Numbered from the stretch's first letter, positions 36,320 to 48,316 are shown. The stretch: 64,000 bases of DNA from Aegilops tauschii subsp. strangulata (GCF_002575655.3 NC_053035.3:378859792-378923791), one strand, 5' to 3'. Translations and numbers: made by a program. The notes: generated by a model from the sequence alone, not told the origin.

Positions 36320-37524
36320 TGTCGATGTGGAACGACACCTATGGGATCACAAGAATCCCTACTACGGTTGCCGGGGCGCATGGTTGCAAGAAGAGCAGGA
36401 TCAGTAGTCAGCACAAGGATCGTTTACCCAGGTTCGGGCCGCGAGGATGCGTAAAACCCTAGTACTGCTTTGGTGGGTATATTTCAGAGAGTTCTTGAGC
36501 TCTCGAACTAGCTATGGTGAGCGCGTGGTTCGAAAGAGCTGAATCCCCCTCCAGTATGCCATGGGCCTCCTTTTATAGGCGAAAGGGGCTGCCACAGTGG
36601 CATACAGGAGGTGGAAAGGCGTACATTATTGCGAGCTTATCGCTCGTATTACAGGACAAGTCGCATTTAATGCGCCGCTGAGGTGTCCCCTAGCTTTATC
36701 GGGGATGGGGGCGAGGCCCGTCTCGTCCGTCGCCGCTCCTCCTCGCTTCGACACGCGCCCTGGCCAGCGATGCGTGCGGCGCCATGTAGGCAGGCAGGCA
36801 GCTGAGGTGGCGCGGTGGTAGGGTCTTCACGAAGATCTGCATGCCGCCACGCAGGCGCCTGCTGAGTTGGCCTGGAAGCTGCATGTTGCCACGCAGGTGC
36901 CTGCCCAGCTGGTTTGGGCTGGCAGCTGCATGCGAACGGCGGTGGAGACTTGGCTGGTGCGGGTCTGGCAGTGGCCCCGCTGGCGTCTTCAGCGAGAGCC
37001 TTGCCGGGGGGCCCGGCAAGGGTCTTGCCGTGGCGCGCTGTCGTCCCTGGCAAGAATCTTGCCGGGGGTCTCATGGCTCTCCTCGGCAAGGATCTTGTCG
37101 AGGATCGTTGTCTTCTAATCCTCATCTGATCTTGAATATGTCTTCACAAAGATCTGCATGCCACCACGGAGGTGCCTCCCGAGCCCTGGCCCCACGTGGC
37201 TGATGGTGTTGGGGACGTGGGCTCAAGGGTGGCTCGCCCTGTTGGTGTTTGGGCGCGCTGCCCTGGCAAGGGTCTTGCCGGGGCTGCTAAGGCAGTCCCC
37301 GGCAAGGGTCTTGCCGGGGACTGCTAGGGTCTTGCCAGGGGAAACTGCTCCTCCCCTCTGCTTCTTTGCGTTCTTGGTCTTGGAGTTTCCCTGGCTGTCT
37401 TGGGCTTCGATTTTGCCTTGGTTCACCTCCCCTGCTTTGCTTGGTGTGGCCGTGGGCGCGGCTCCGACTGCTCGTGCACAGGTAAAGGGGTACAAAGGTG
37501 CGCCCCTTCTTTTGTACACCGACA
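36320..37524 (-). repeat. Element C 3' LTR
   Basis: LTR of 1205 bp with ends TGTCGATGTGG and CACCGACA as read on the plus strand. It is longer than the right LTR because the palindromic unit CCGGCAAGGGTCTTGCCGG is repeated at 37,262-37,345. A polypurine-like CCCGGGGGCTCC (minus strand) borders it at 37525. Confidence 0.95.
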
Positions 37525-38041
37525 GGAGCCCCCGGGCCTGGGCCACACATAAGCGCGACACGTTGTTGGGCCAGGCCCAAAACAGTGCGCGGGCAGGCGG
37601 GGCGGTTTTTACCACGGTAAAACTTTTCGCGCGCTGCGCTTCCCACGTCCCGCGTTGAATGCGCGATGTGGAGGGGCGCGCGTGACGCGGGCGGCATGCA
37701 TGGGGTGGTTCCTGCACGCATGCGTCACATCACACTAAATGGGCAGCGCGTGCCTTCCCCATGAAAGGAGGGAGGCGTGGAGGCGAGGCTTATTTACTGC
37801 GCGGGGCCGGGTTGCGGTCTTCAAGGCGTCCACACCCCACGATCACGGGGTGGGGAGAGGTCGCTTCACCCGTCCCCTCGATTCTGCACGTTCGCCACGC
37901 GTCCTCCATGCGCTTGGGGTGGCAAGCAGTGGAGGCGGGAAACTGGGCCGTCGCTGGTTGGGGCAACGGGTCAGTCTCGATTGCCTGCGCCACTGGTGGC
38001 TGGATTGGCCGAGCGGGGCGGCCGAGCCCCGACCCCGCCCC

Positions 38042-38049
38042 TTTATAAG
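38042..38049 (+). promoter_or_regulatory. TATA box of the element C antisense gene
   Basis: TTTATAAG is followed about 80 bp later by the start codon at 38129, with a CT-rich leader between. It supports independent transcription opposite to pol. Confidence 0.6.
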
Positions 38050-38128
38050 GAGGGGGAAGGGGGGGATGGCATCCCGCACTCTTCTGTCATCTATCCCCTC
38101 CTGCTTCCGCTTCTTCCTTTCACTCGCC

Positions 38129-38785
38129 ATGGAGAAAGGGAATCCTGGTCCCTCATCGGTGGCGGCGAGGGTCGCCGCTCGACAGCGTGTCCCTCCCCCT
38201 CCTGAGCTCGCGGTGGTGGAGCCGGCCGCGAGGGGAAGGGGGAGGGGGTAAGGCCGTGGGCGAGGCCGGGGCAGAGGTCGTAGTGCTCGGAGAAGAGGAG
38301 GACGGGGCGGCGCGCCGGCTTCGCCCCCGCCAATGACGCATTTTCCGATGGAAGGCCATGTGGGAGACTAGCCCCGCGAATTCTTCATCAGGCTGCGACG
38401 GCCTCCGCGTCGCCGTCTTCGTCTTCCCACCCCGTTTGCTCGGGAGATGGAGCGTGACCCGCCCCAATCCCTCAGATTGCACATGAGGGGCTGTGGGAAT
38501 GGGGGCACGCGGGTCGATGTCGACTTCCCGGCTCCTCGGGTCATGTACCTCCATCGTGGGTGGAAGACGTTCGCTCGCATCCACAGCCTGACGGCGGGGC
38601 TCGTCCTCTACTTCAAATTAATGGAGGACGGCCTGCTCTCCGTCAAGGTCTTCGGAGACTTCGGGACTCGCCTGAAGTGCTGCGTGGAGAGCTCCTCCGA
38701 CGGAGATTCCGACGATGGAAGCTCTTCCTCGAGCGAAAGTGATGAGGAGGACAGCGGGGCAGATGACGGGGACGAGTCCGACTAG
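38129..38785 (+). pseudogene. Element C antisense gene: B3-domain-like protein
   Basis: One frame of 219 codons is interrupted by two stops, TAA at 38249 and TAG at 38369 (tyrosine is likely at the latter). The N-terminus starts MEKGNPGPSSVAARVAARQR, followed by an Arg-Gly-rich linker. A B3-like DNA-binding fold is suggested by EFFIRLRRPPRRRLRLPTPF, LRLHMRGCGNGG and MYLHRGWKTFARIHSLTAGL. The end is a Ser/Asp/Glu-rich acidic tail. B3 proteins are plant transcription factors; here it looks like a captured host gene carried antisense to pol. It is non-functional in this copy. Confidence 0.75.
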
Positions 38786-40042
38786 GCGTCGGACGCCCCG
38801 CGCCTGGGCGGGTGCGGCAGCATCAGCATCTGCACCTGGCCGCACCTCCGACAGAATTTTGCCAGGGGTGGGGCCAGCTCCTTGAACTTCTCGGGGCCGT
38901 CTCCTTGGGCGGCTGGCATCGGGAGGCTGCAGAAGAGGAAGAGGGCGGGCAGCAAGGCCGTCAACTCGGAGTACGCGGGCACCGACGCCTTCATCGCGTA
39001 TTGCCGGTCCTGCCGCCTCGTCTTCCACCTCCTTTCCCGGCACCGTCATCATCGGCCCACCCATGGGCGGCCACCGAGGTGTTCTCTTGGTGCTTTCTGT
39101 TGCTCGTAGCTCGCCTAGGCGCCCCTTTTGCCCTTTCGCCTCCTTGACCTGCCTCCTGAGGAGAGGGACAAGAAAGGGATTACGGGCATCCTCATCTCTT
39201 TTTTAATCTGTAAGCCTTCGGGCCTTGTTAAATTTAAAGCTTGTAATCCCCCTTGTTCATGTTTTTCATTCCGTACGGACTGTACCTGTGTGGGATGTTT
39301 TTTTAATGAAAAAGGGATGTTTGCCGGGTTTTTCGTTCGTGGGTAGACCCCGCGACAAGGAGCGAATCCTTGTTACAATTTAACATAAACGTTTTTCGCC
39401 CGGCAACAGGCCTTGTCGTCCCCCCACTTCGCTCGACCATTCTCGCGCTCTTGGTGGAGGCAGGGATGAAGCGGGCTTAGGCCCCTCGTTCTACTTCGTT
39501 GCCACCGCGACTACAACCAAATCCGGGCGCAGGAGATAATCCTTGGGTATAGAAAAGGGGAGAACGGTGGCCTAGAAATAAAACGAGGTTTCACATATCC
39601 CAGTTCCGTTCCGAAATGCATGATAGAGGATGAAAGACTTATCTAGATTTTTGTAGCCCCCGGCAACCTTGTCTTGCCAAGGTTGGATCCTTGCGCTTGC
39701 AGCCCCCGGCAACTCTGGTTTGCCGGGGTCGGGACGCCGGTCCATTTCCTTTCTTCCAAGTAGCTCAACAGAAGTGCTCATGTGCCCTGCGAACCAAAGG
39801 AGGACAGAAAAGAAATAGATAGACGCGCACTCGACCTCTAGGCTAGGGGTTAGTCGCTGCTAAGCACTATCAACCCTAACCAAGGAAGAGACTTGACCTA
39901 GCATGCATGCTATAACTTAGGGCGCTAGCGCTTCATTTGTTTATGCTCAGGGTCTGCGCCTGGCTTTGTACAAAGGGTTACATGCCTTGCCGGCAAAGCT
40001 TGTACAAAAGGTGGCTTGCCGGGAGGCCCGGCAAGCCGCGCC
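38786..40042. other. Element C region between antisense gene and integrase
   Basis: It probably holds the 3' UTR of the plus-strand gene and of pol. Repeated TTGCCGG-type words occur (for example 39987-39993). I see no further protein domain. Confidence 0.5.
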
Positions 40043-41667
40043 TTATGGGTAAAACTTGCGAAGATGCTCGATGTTCCAGGAGTTGCTCACTTGGACAGCA
40101 TCTTCGGTCTCCAGGCGGACTGCGCCGGGCCTGGTGACTTGTATTACCCGATAAGGGCCTTCCCACTTTGGCGTCAACTTGTTGGAATTCTTGGCCGACT
40201 GAACGCGCCGAAGAACAAGGTCGCCTTCCTCAAAGCTTCGGGCATGAACCTTGCGGCTATGGTAGCGGCGCAAGGCTTGCTGGTAGCGTGCTGCTCTCAT
40301 AGCCGCCCGAAGACGATCTTCCTCAAGGAGCATTGCGTCATCTTGCCGCAACTGCTCTTGCTCAAGCTCATCATACGCGAGCACTCGAGGTGACCCGTAT
40401 ATGAGTTCCGTGGGGAGAACTGCCTCCGCCCCATATACTAGGGCAAAGGGTGTCTGGCCGGTGGCTCGATTTGGCATCGTCCTGATCGACCAAAGAACCA
40501 CCGGCAACTCATCAATCCAGCGCCTTCCACTCTTGTGCAGCTTGTCAAAGGTCTTCGTTCTCAGGCCTCGCAACACTTCAGCATTTGCCCTCTCCGCTTG
40601 GCCGTTGCTTCGTGGGTGTGCCACGGAAGCAAAACAGACCTTGCTACCGAGGTCTTGAATGCATTGCATGAAGGTGTGGCTTGTGAACTGCGTGCCGTTG
40701 TCGGTGATGACTCTGTTTGACACACCAAAATGGCAGACTAGTCCCTTGAAGAACTTGACGGCTGACTGAGCAGTCACCTTTCTCACCGCTTCCACTTCCG
40801 GCCACTTTGTGAACTTGTCTATTGCAACGTACAAGTACTCAAAGCCCCCGACAACGCGGGGGAAAGGGCCCAGTATATCGAGCCCCCAGACCGAGAATGG
40901 CCAGGAGAGAGGGATTGTTTGAAGGGCTTGAGCTGGTTGATGAAGCTTCTTTGAATGGAACTAACACGCTTCACACTTGGTTACTAGTGCCGTCGCATCC
41001 TGGAGGGCAGTGGGCCAGAAGAAACCTTGCCGGCAAGGGCCCTCGTCCCTATGTGGGAGCCACATATGCCTCCATGTATCTCCGCCAACAGCTCCAGTCC
41101 TTCCTCCCGGGGGATGCACTTCAATTTCACACTGTTCGGCCTCCTCCTGTACAGGACGTCATCGATGAACTGGTACAGGGCGGACCGACGGGCTACTTTC
41201 TCCGCTTCTTCCTGCTCCTCAGGAAGCTCCCCTGTTTGGAGGAACTGGACAATATGATGTGCCCATGCCGAAGCCTGGGGCTCGACGGCAAGGACCAAAG
41301 GCATCTCTTCCGCCATGGGAGCGGCTGTCTCTACGGCCAGGGCTTGACGCCCTGCCAGAGCCAATTGCTCTTGGGCAGGCTCAGTGTGCACGGCAACATC
41401 CTTGCCGGCCGTCCCAGGGGGCTCGGCAAGAAGGTACTTGCGTGGACCTGATTTCCTCCACTTGTTCTGCTCTATTGATGGTTCGACGGATGGCTGAGTT
41501 AAACGGAGCAGAAAGGTACCCGGCTCCACAGGTAGCTTGAATGCAGCACGGTCTGACAGGTAATCGGCAATGTCGTTCTCCGCTTGGGGGACGTGCTCCG
41601 CTTGGATGCCGTCAAAGCGCTCCTCCAGCTTTCTCACCTCATCTACGTAGGCCTCCATCAATGGGCT
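40043..41667 (-). pseudogene. Element C integrase
   Basis: Zinc-binding H2C2 region (IHGGICGSHIG, then CEAC), followed by the catalytic core (YVAIDKFTKWPEVEAV, ITDNGTQFTS, SNGQAERANAEVL) and a C-terminal SH3-like region (WEGPYRVIQVTRPGAVRLE) ending NIEHLRKFYP. A TAG at 40961-40963 just after CEAC and a frameshift near 41,020 break it. Integrase inserts the cDNA into the host genome. Confidence 0.85.
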
Positions 41668-43512
41668 CTAGTAATCCTTGTTGACCTGCCTAACAACAAG
41701 CTGCGAGTCACCCCTGACGATGAGCTTCTTAACCCCGAGGTCTGCCGCGATCCTGAGACCGGCGAGCAATCCCGCATACTCAGCAGTGTTGTTGGTGGAC
41801 ATCTCCCTGGGAAAGTGCATCTGGATCACGTACTTGAGGTGCTCTCCGGTGGGTGCGATGAGCAGCACACCGGCACCGGCGCCTTGCAACGAGAAAGCCC
41901 CATCAAAGTACATGATCCAGTCGCGGTCTGCTTCCTTGCCGGGGAGAGTGGTCTCCTGGATTTCTTCGTCAGGCGTTGAGGTCCATTCTGCAATGAACTC
42001 CGCCAAGACTCTGCTCTGGATTGTCGAGGTACTTTCAAACTTCAAACCGAAACTTGATAACTCCAAGGCCCATTCCACAATCCTTCCGGTTGCATCTGGG
42101 TTATGCAGTATCCGTTGCAACGGGAGGCGAGTGACGACAGTGATCTCATGGGCTTGGAAGTAATGACGCAGCTTCCTCGAGGCCATAAGGAGGCCGAAGA
42201 GCAATTTCTGCACACCGGAGTACCTCGACCTAGCTCCCTGCAAGAGGGAGATGCCAAAGTAAACCGGGTGCTGCATCATCTTCTTCTTCTGCACCACCTC
42301 ACTCGACTGCACGGGCACTGCCTTGGTGGCATCAGACTCTGCCGGGGGCCTCGCCTTGCCGGCACCAGGCCCTGCCGGGGGAATCTTTGGCTTGCCATCC
42401 GCTGGTTCTGCCGCCGTCACTGCCTCCTCGTCGACCTCCCTCCGTGCCACCAGTGCGGCGCTGACCACTTGATTCGTCGTTGCCAGATACAGCAACAACG
42501 GCTCTTGTGGTTTAGGCGCAACCAGTATTGGCGTGGAGGAAAGGTATTTCTTCAGATCCTGCAATGCTGCCTCGGCTTCTGGGGTCCACTCCATTGGGCC
42601 TGCCTTCTTCAAGATTTTGAAGAAAGGAAGGGCGCGCTCGGCGGACTTGGAGATGAATCGGCTCATGGCGGCGACGCAGCCGGTGAGTCGACGCACATCC
42701 TTGATCCGCTTGGGTGCCTCAATCTGCTCAATAGCCTTGATTTTGTCTGGGTTTGCCTTGATCCCGCGCTGCAACACAAAGAACCCGAGAAGCTTGCCGG
42801 ACGGAACACCGAAGACACACTTCTCAGGGTTCAGCTTGAGGTTGATCTTGCGCAGGTTGGCAAATGTCTCTTCTAGATCTTGCACAAGAGTTGCCCCGTC
42901 TTTGGTTTTGACCACTATGTCATCCATTTATGCTTCCATATTTCTATGGAGCTGGGGTTCGAAACCAATTTGGACTGCTCTTGCAAACGTCGAGCCAGCA
43001 CTCTTCAGCCCAAAAGGCATTCGTAAAAAGCAATACGTACCACATGGGGTGATGAATGCTGTCTTCTCTTCATCTTCTCTTGTCATGAAGATTTGGTGGT
43101 AGCCCGAGTAGGCGTCGAGGAATGACAACAGATCACACCCGGCCATGGAGTCGACAATCTGGTCAATGCGCGGCAACAGGAAGGGGTCCTTAGGACAAGC
43201 CTTATTGATATCTGTGTAGTCAATACACAGCCTCCACTTCCCATTTGCCTTGCGCACCACTACCGAATTGGCCAACCACGTCGGGTGGAGCACTCCTATC
43301 ACCAAACCTGCCGCTTCCAACTTCCTGATCTCCTCTGTGATGAACTCCTGCCTCTCCAGAGCCTGCTTTCTGACCTTCTGCTTGACGGGCCGCGCATGAG
43401 GACAGATAGCTAGGTGGTGCTCAATCACCTCCCTGGGAACACCGGGGATGTCGGATGCTTGCCATGCAAACACGTCGACATTCGCCCGCAGGAAGGTGAA
43501 GAGCGCGCCTTC
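41668..43512 (-). pseudogene. Element C reverse transcriptase and RNase H
   Basis: RT motifs are clear (KANGKWRLCIDYTDINKACP, FLDAYSGYHQI, MPFGLKSAGSTFARAV). The catalytic YVDD box is destroyed: the tyrosine codon is TAA (42928-42930) and the valine codon is ATG, leaving stop-MDD. RNase H follows, with its acidic residues in DWIMYFDGAF, NNTAEYAGLLAGL and VRGDSQLV. A TAG at 41668-41670 ends the frame before integrase. Without YVDD this copy cannot polymerise. Confidence 0.9.
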
Positions 43513-44216
43513 CTATTTGCTGTCAAGGGTGGAGCCTATGGCGAAGGCCCCTCCCGTGCCATCCTCCCTGACGGACACCTTCTTGGTCGGCGGCTGCTCA
43601 GCTCTGGATTTCTTGCTCTTGCCGGTAGAGCTCTCTGGCACGTCCTCGATGGTAGCACAACACTCCGAGGAGGTGCGCTTGCTAGAGTGGGTGCGAGAGG
43701 TCTTGCCGGGCTTCTTCTTCCCTCCCGGGCCTTCAGCAGCAGGAGCAGGCGCCTTGACGGCAGCTGCTGCAATTGCTTCCCGGTAGAGTTGGTCGGTTCA
43801 AATCAGCGCGTCCTTCTTGTTGGAGGGGACGGAGATGATGGTCAACGGCCCGGGCATCTTTAGCATGTTGTAGGCGTAGTGTGATGCTGCCATGAACTTG
43901 GCTAGTGCCGGGCGGCCGAGGATCCCGTTGTAGGGCAAGGGGATCTCGGCCACGTCGAAGATGATCCTCTCCATCCTATAGTTCAACTCTCCTCCAAATG
44001 TCACGGGCAGTGTGACCTTTCCCTTCGGCTGGCTCCTCCCCAGATTGACCCCTTGAAACGTGCCCGTTTACTCGAGGTCTTCATCAGGAATTTGCAGCCT
44101 TTTGATCACGACGGGCGAGATCAAGTTCAGGCCGGCCCCGCCGTCAACCAACATCTTGTTCACCTTGAGGTTGTGTACGTTGGTGAGACCAACAATGGCA
44201 AACACCCGACCGCGGT
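43513..44216 (-). pseudogene. Element C aspartic protease region
   Basis: The protease signature is LVDGGAGLNLIS near 44,123-44,154, in the place of the usual DSG/DTG box. A later ILGRPAL motif matches retroviral-type proteases. A TAG at 43513-43515 separates it from RT. The frame differs from gag because of a frameshift near 44,220. Confidence 0.75.
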
Positions 44217-46442
44217 CGTGCGGTCAGGGTGGTCCTCGGCGTCAAAGATGAGGGGCGTGCTGGACCACTTTAGCGGCTTCTGAGCGTCGAACGACGGCTC
44301 CGCCGCTGTAATCTCACTCGCCCACTGCTTGAGCTGGCGGTGAGAAGTATGCAGCGAGGCACCACCATCGACGCACATGGCCTCCGTAGCCTTCTGGAAC
44401 TCTTGCTCACCGGACTCGTCGTCCTCGTCTTGATCATCGTCTTCTTGTTTCTTGTCATGGCCCCGGGCGGGCCTCTCTTGCTGGTTGTCCTTGCCGGGGC
44501 GGCTTCCTTGGCCGCCACGCTTCTTGCCGGATCCCTCAGAACTGTCCTGACCTTTCTCCTTGTCCCGCCTTTCATACTCGGCCTTTTGCTTTTCAGCAAG
44601 AAGCTCGACTTGTCGGCAGTTCTGGAGGTCGTGGCCCTTGGTGCGGTGGATCTTGCAGTACTGCTTGCCGGAGCCCCCTGGCTTGTCCGCAGCTGCCAAG
44701 GCCCGGCAGGCGGCGCACCCGGCAATCTCCTTGCCGGGGTTGTCTGCCTTGACCTTCTTGGCAGCGCTGGTGTCGTCAGACCCCTCGACGGCAAGTACGG
44801 CCTTGCCCTTGCGTTTCCTGTTGCGATGCCGACCCTTGTTCGTCGGGCTGGCGACGTCTTCGTCGGTAGAGTCGGTTTCCGCACCGGCGTCTTCGCCGGG
44901 GTACTTCCTTCCCTCTTCAGCCCGGGCGCATTTATCGGCCAGAACGTAGAGCTCGGCCACATCCTTAACCATGGTCATCGCCAGCTCTTCGCGCATCTTG
45001 CGATTGCGCACGTTCTGGTGGAACGCCCTGATCACAACGGCGGGATGAACGTCAGGGATGTTGTACTGCATCCGGCTGAACCTCTGGATGTACTTGCGCA
45101 GGGTTTCCCCTTCCTTCTGGGGAATGATATGCAGATCACTGGCCTGGCCGTGAGCTTGGTGGCCTCCTGTGAAGGCGCGAACGAACTCATGGCACATATC
45201 CGACCAAGAAGAAATGGAATCCGCCGGCAAGTGCATCAACCAAGACATAACATTGGGCTTCAGCGCCAGCGGGAAATAATTGGCAAGCACCTTGTCGTCG
45301 CGAGTTCCGGCCGCCTGCATCGCGATGGTGTAGATGCTGAGGAACTCGGACGGACGGGTCTTGCCAGTGTACTTCTCGCCGACGTCGGGCTTGAACGTGC
45401 GGTGGGACGGCCACTGGAACTGCCGCAGCTCATGGGTAAAGGCCGGGCAACCCACCTCGTAAGGTAGGCCACCGGAGCCCCCCGGTGCTGGGTGGTCCAT
45501 AGCAGGTCCCGCCCGCTTGTCCGACTGGTGGCGCGTATCACGCCGGCGCTCAATAGTGGTTCGAGCATCTTCGTGAGCTCGTTCTCAAAGAACTTGGCGC
45601 TGGTCGCGGTGGGTCCGCGGGTCAGACGACGCTATAGAGATGTTATCACAAGCGTCGTCACGATGGGCAGACGCCCGCGGCGGCTGGCGAGGAGGAGGAG
45701 AGTGCACCATGGCCGCAGCTCCCCCGGTCCTCCCAGCGCCAGCATGTGGTGGCTCGGTGGAGCGCCGACCCGAGGGCCCCGCCGGTCACGGATCGTCTTT
45801 GTTGGCGACGGCGACGAGGCTCCGGATGGTGGCCCTCCACTCGTCAAGCTTCTTTGCAGCAGGAGGGAAGTCGAGGAGTAGCTGCGCGTGCACCAAAGCT
45901 TCCGCTGGCGTGGGTGGTGGCGATAGCTGCGTGGACCATGGCGTGCTTCGACTTCTAACCATGTTAGAGGGAGCTCCACCACGGCCCAGCGGCTGCGCGC
46001 CATTTTCGCCAGCACTTCGGCGGGCATGCTGAACTCCTTCATCCCGCGGATGACGCACAGGGCTCTTCCCATGGCGGTGCCCAGGGTCGCCGGCGTGGTG
46101 ACGCTGTTCGTCGCGCACACCATGGGAAGAGCGTGCAGTGGTTGCCGGCGTGGGTGTCTTGAAGGTCGCTGCGCCGCCCGGAGGTGGCACAACAACACCC
46201 CTGGAGGGCCCCGTGCCGCCTGCGGGGGCCCCAGCTCCGTCTTTGGATCTGGCGACGTGCGGCCGGTCGTCGGGCGTGCGAACGACGCCGCTTGCCAGGC
46301 TCTGACTGCCAGGGTGATGCTGGTGCTCGCGGACCGCAGCCCGGGTCCTGTCCGTGACCGGGCCGCTGCTCGCCCGTAGCGGTACGGGCCGTTCAGTCCC
46401 CGACGAGCCGATCGCCGTGGCTGTCTTCTTCTCGGGAGCCAT
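44217..46442 (-). pseudogene. Element C gag
   Basis: A start codon at 46442 opens MAPEKKTATAIG. After frameshifts near 45,780-45,500, a long frame holds the capsid-like retrotransposon gag domain (PSEFLSIYTIAMQAAGTRDD, LPADSISSWSDMCHEFVRAF, LRKYIQRFSRMQYNIPDVHP). A basic nucleocapsid-like part follows with CAACRA and CKIHRTKGHDLQNC. Gag forms the virus-like particle that packages element RNA. The N-terminal third is in several frames. Confidence 0.8.
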
Positions 46443-46493
46443 GGCGATGAAGAAATGCTAGGCTAGCTACTAGACCAGATTCTCACAATTGCG

Positions 46494-46511
46494 CCCCTAC
46501 CTGGCGCGCCA
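46494..46511 (-). other. Primer binding site of element C
   Basis: Minus-strand TGGCGCGCCAGGTAGGGG lies 4 bp inside the 5' LTR. It has the form of a plant gypsy primer site; I do not assign the tRNA. Confidence 0.6.
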
Positions 46512-46515
46512 AAGA

Positions 46516-47662
46516 TGTCGGTGTGGAACGACACCTATGGGCTCACAAGAATCCCTACTACGGTTGTCGGGGCGCAGGGTTGCAAGAAGAGCAAGATCAG
46601 TAGTCAGCACAAGGATCGTTTACCCAGGTTCGGGCCGCGAGGATGCGTAAAACCCTAGTCCTGCTTTGGTGGGTATATTTCAGAGAGTTCTTGAGCTCTC
46701 GAACTAGCTATGGTGAGCGCATGGTTCGAAAGAGCCGAATCCCCCTCCAGTATGCCATGGGCGTCCTTTTATAGGCGAAAGGGGCTGCCAAAGTGGCATA
46801 CAGGAGGTGGAAAGGCGTACAGTATTGCGAGCTTATCGCTCGTATTACAGGACAAGTCGCATTTAATGCGCCGCTGAGGTGTCCCCTAGCTTTATCGGGG
46901 ATGGGGGCGAGGCCCGCCCCGTCCGTCGCCGCTCCTCCTCGCTTCGATACGCGCCCTGGCTAGCGATGCGTGCGGCGCCATGTAGGCAGGCAGGCAGCTG
47001 AGGTGGCGCGGTGGTAGGGTCTTCACGAAGATCTGCATGCCGCCACGCAGGCGCCTACTGAGTTGGCCTAGAAGCTGCATGTTGCCACGCAGGTGCCTGC
47101 CCAGCTGGTTTGGGTTGGCAGCTGCATGCGAACGACGGTGGAGACTTGGCCGATGCAGGTCTGGTAGTGGCCCCGCTGGCGTCTTTAGCGAGAGCCTTGC
47201 CGGGGGCCCGGCAAGGGTCTTGCCGTGGCGCGCTGTCGTCCCCGGCAAGAATCTTGCTGGGGGTCTCGTGGCTCTCCTCGGCAAGGATCTTGTCGAGGAT
47301 CGTTGTCTTCTAATCCTCATCTGATCTTGAATATGTCTTCACAAAGATCTGCATGCCACCACGGAGGTGCCTCCCGAGCCCTGGCCCCACGTGGCTGATG
47401 GTGTTGGGGACGTGGGCTCAAGGGTGGCTCGCCCTGTTGGTGTTTGGGCGCGCTGCCCCGGCAAGGGTCTTGCCGGGGCAAACTGCTCCGCCCCTCTGCT
47501 CCTTTGCGTTCTTGGTCTTGGCGTTGCCCTGGCTGTCCATGGCTTCAGTTTTGCCTTGGTTCACCTCCCCTGCTCTGCTTGGTGTGGCCGTGGGCGCGGC
47601 TCCGACTGCCCGTGCACAGGTAAAGGGGTACAAAGGTGCGCCCCTTCTTTTGGACACCGACA
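46516..47662 (-). repeat. Element C 5' LTR
   Basis: LTR of 1147 bp, near-identical to the left copy but with only one CCGGCAAGGGTCTTGCCGG unit at 47,458-47,480. Confidence 0.95.
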
Positions 47663-47665
47663 AGT

Positions 47666-48316
47666 TCAATCTTCTTTGGAGCTCCTTATTAATGAGATTG
47701 GTTGAATAGAAGGCTCCTCCTCGTTACCTGATTCATCATAAGAAATAATAGGAGAATATTGGGAAGTCTCTTCCCTTTCGTTAGTATTCTCTTCATCTTC
47801 TATTTGTTTTCTTTTCTTTATGTAATTGGCAATATAAAGATTTTCAATGCAATTCACCGCACAATACATATAAATTTCTTCTAGATCAATATCGAGGAAT
47901 TTCTCAAGGTTATATTCTGGAATATGCTTAGTTTGACATTTCATTTCTTCATAACCCAAAAGCAAACTAAGCTCATTATGATATGCAAGGGAAATCAAGT
48001 CATCACAATTTTTGGACACGATTCTATCATGAAACAATTTGCATTTGATATTTAAATGACCATGTTCATTGCAAAGTTCACAAGTATGGCTAAGATATTT
48101 TAAATTCTCAGCACTAACATTTAGCCTCTCTTGCAACCATTTAGTTTCTAAGTACTTGTGCCTCTTACAAAATCTATCTTCCCTTTTTGGTATGTATTTG
48201 CAAACTATATGCACTCCACAAAAATCGACATGCTTATAAGAGATATTTTCATCATGACTAGTGCAATCATCATTAGTACCATAGATATTCAAGGAGTTCA
48301 TACTAACACATTGCAA
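47666..48316 (-). pseudogene. Element B internal ORF, N-terminal half
   Basis: A 216-codon frame with CELCNEHGHLNIKC, resembling a zinc-knuckle-type Cys/His cluster, then an acidic Glu-rich stretch ending at the element C insertion. Joined to 36314 across element C it is out of frame by one base, so a frameshift was present or arose nearby. Together the halves form the single family ORF of element B. Confidence 0.65.

Larger units (their letters stand above)
36320..47662 (-). mobile_element. Element C: gypsy retrotransposon with an antisense B3-like gene
   Basis: An 11.3-kb element with LTRs at 36320-37524 and 46516-47662, near-matching target duplications GGTTC (36315-36319) and AGTTC (47663-47667), a primer binding site, gag, protease, RT, RNase H and integrase on the minus strand. 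A plus-strand gene lies between integrase and the 3' LTR. It lies inside element B's ORF. All genes carry stops or frameshifts. Confidence 0.95.

Noticed and set aside
35762..36454. 230-codon plus-strand frame in element B extending into element C
   Set aside because: It crosses the insertion junction between two elements and is opposite the family ORF.
42103..42876. 257-codon plus-strand frame opposite element C RT/RNase H
   Set aside because: It is antisense to conserved RT and RNase H motifs and has no recognisable domain itself.
44340..45467. 375-codon plus-strand frame opposite element C gag
   Set aside because: It is a shadow of the GC-rich gag frame; the minus strand has clear gag motifs.
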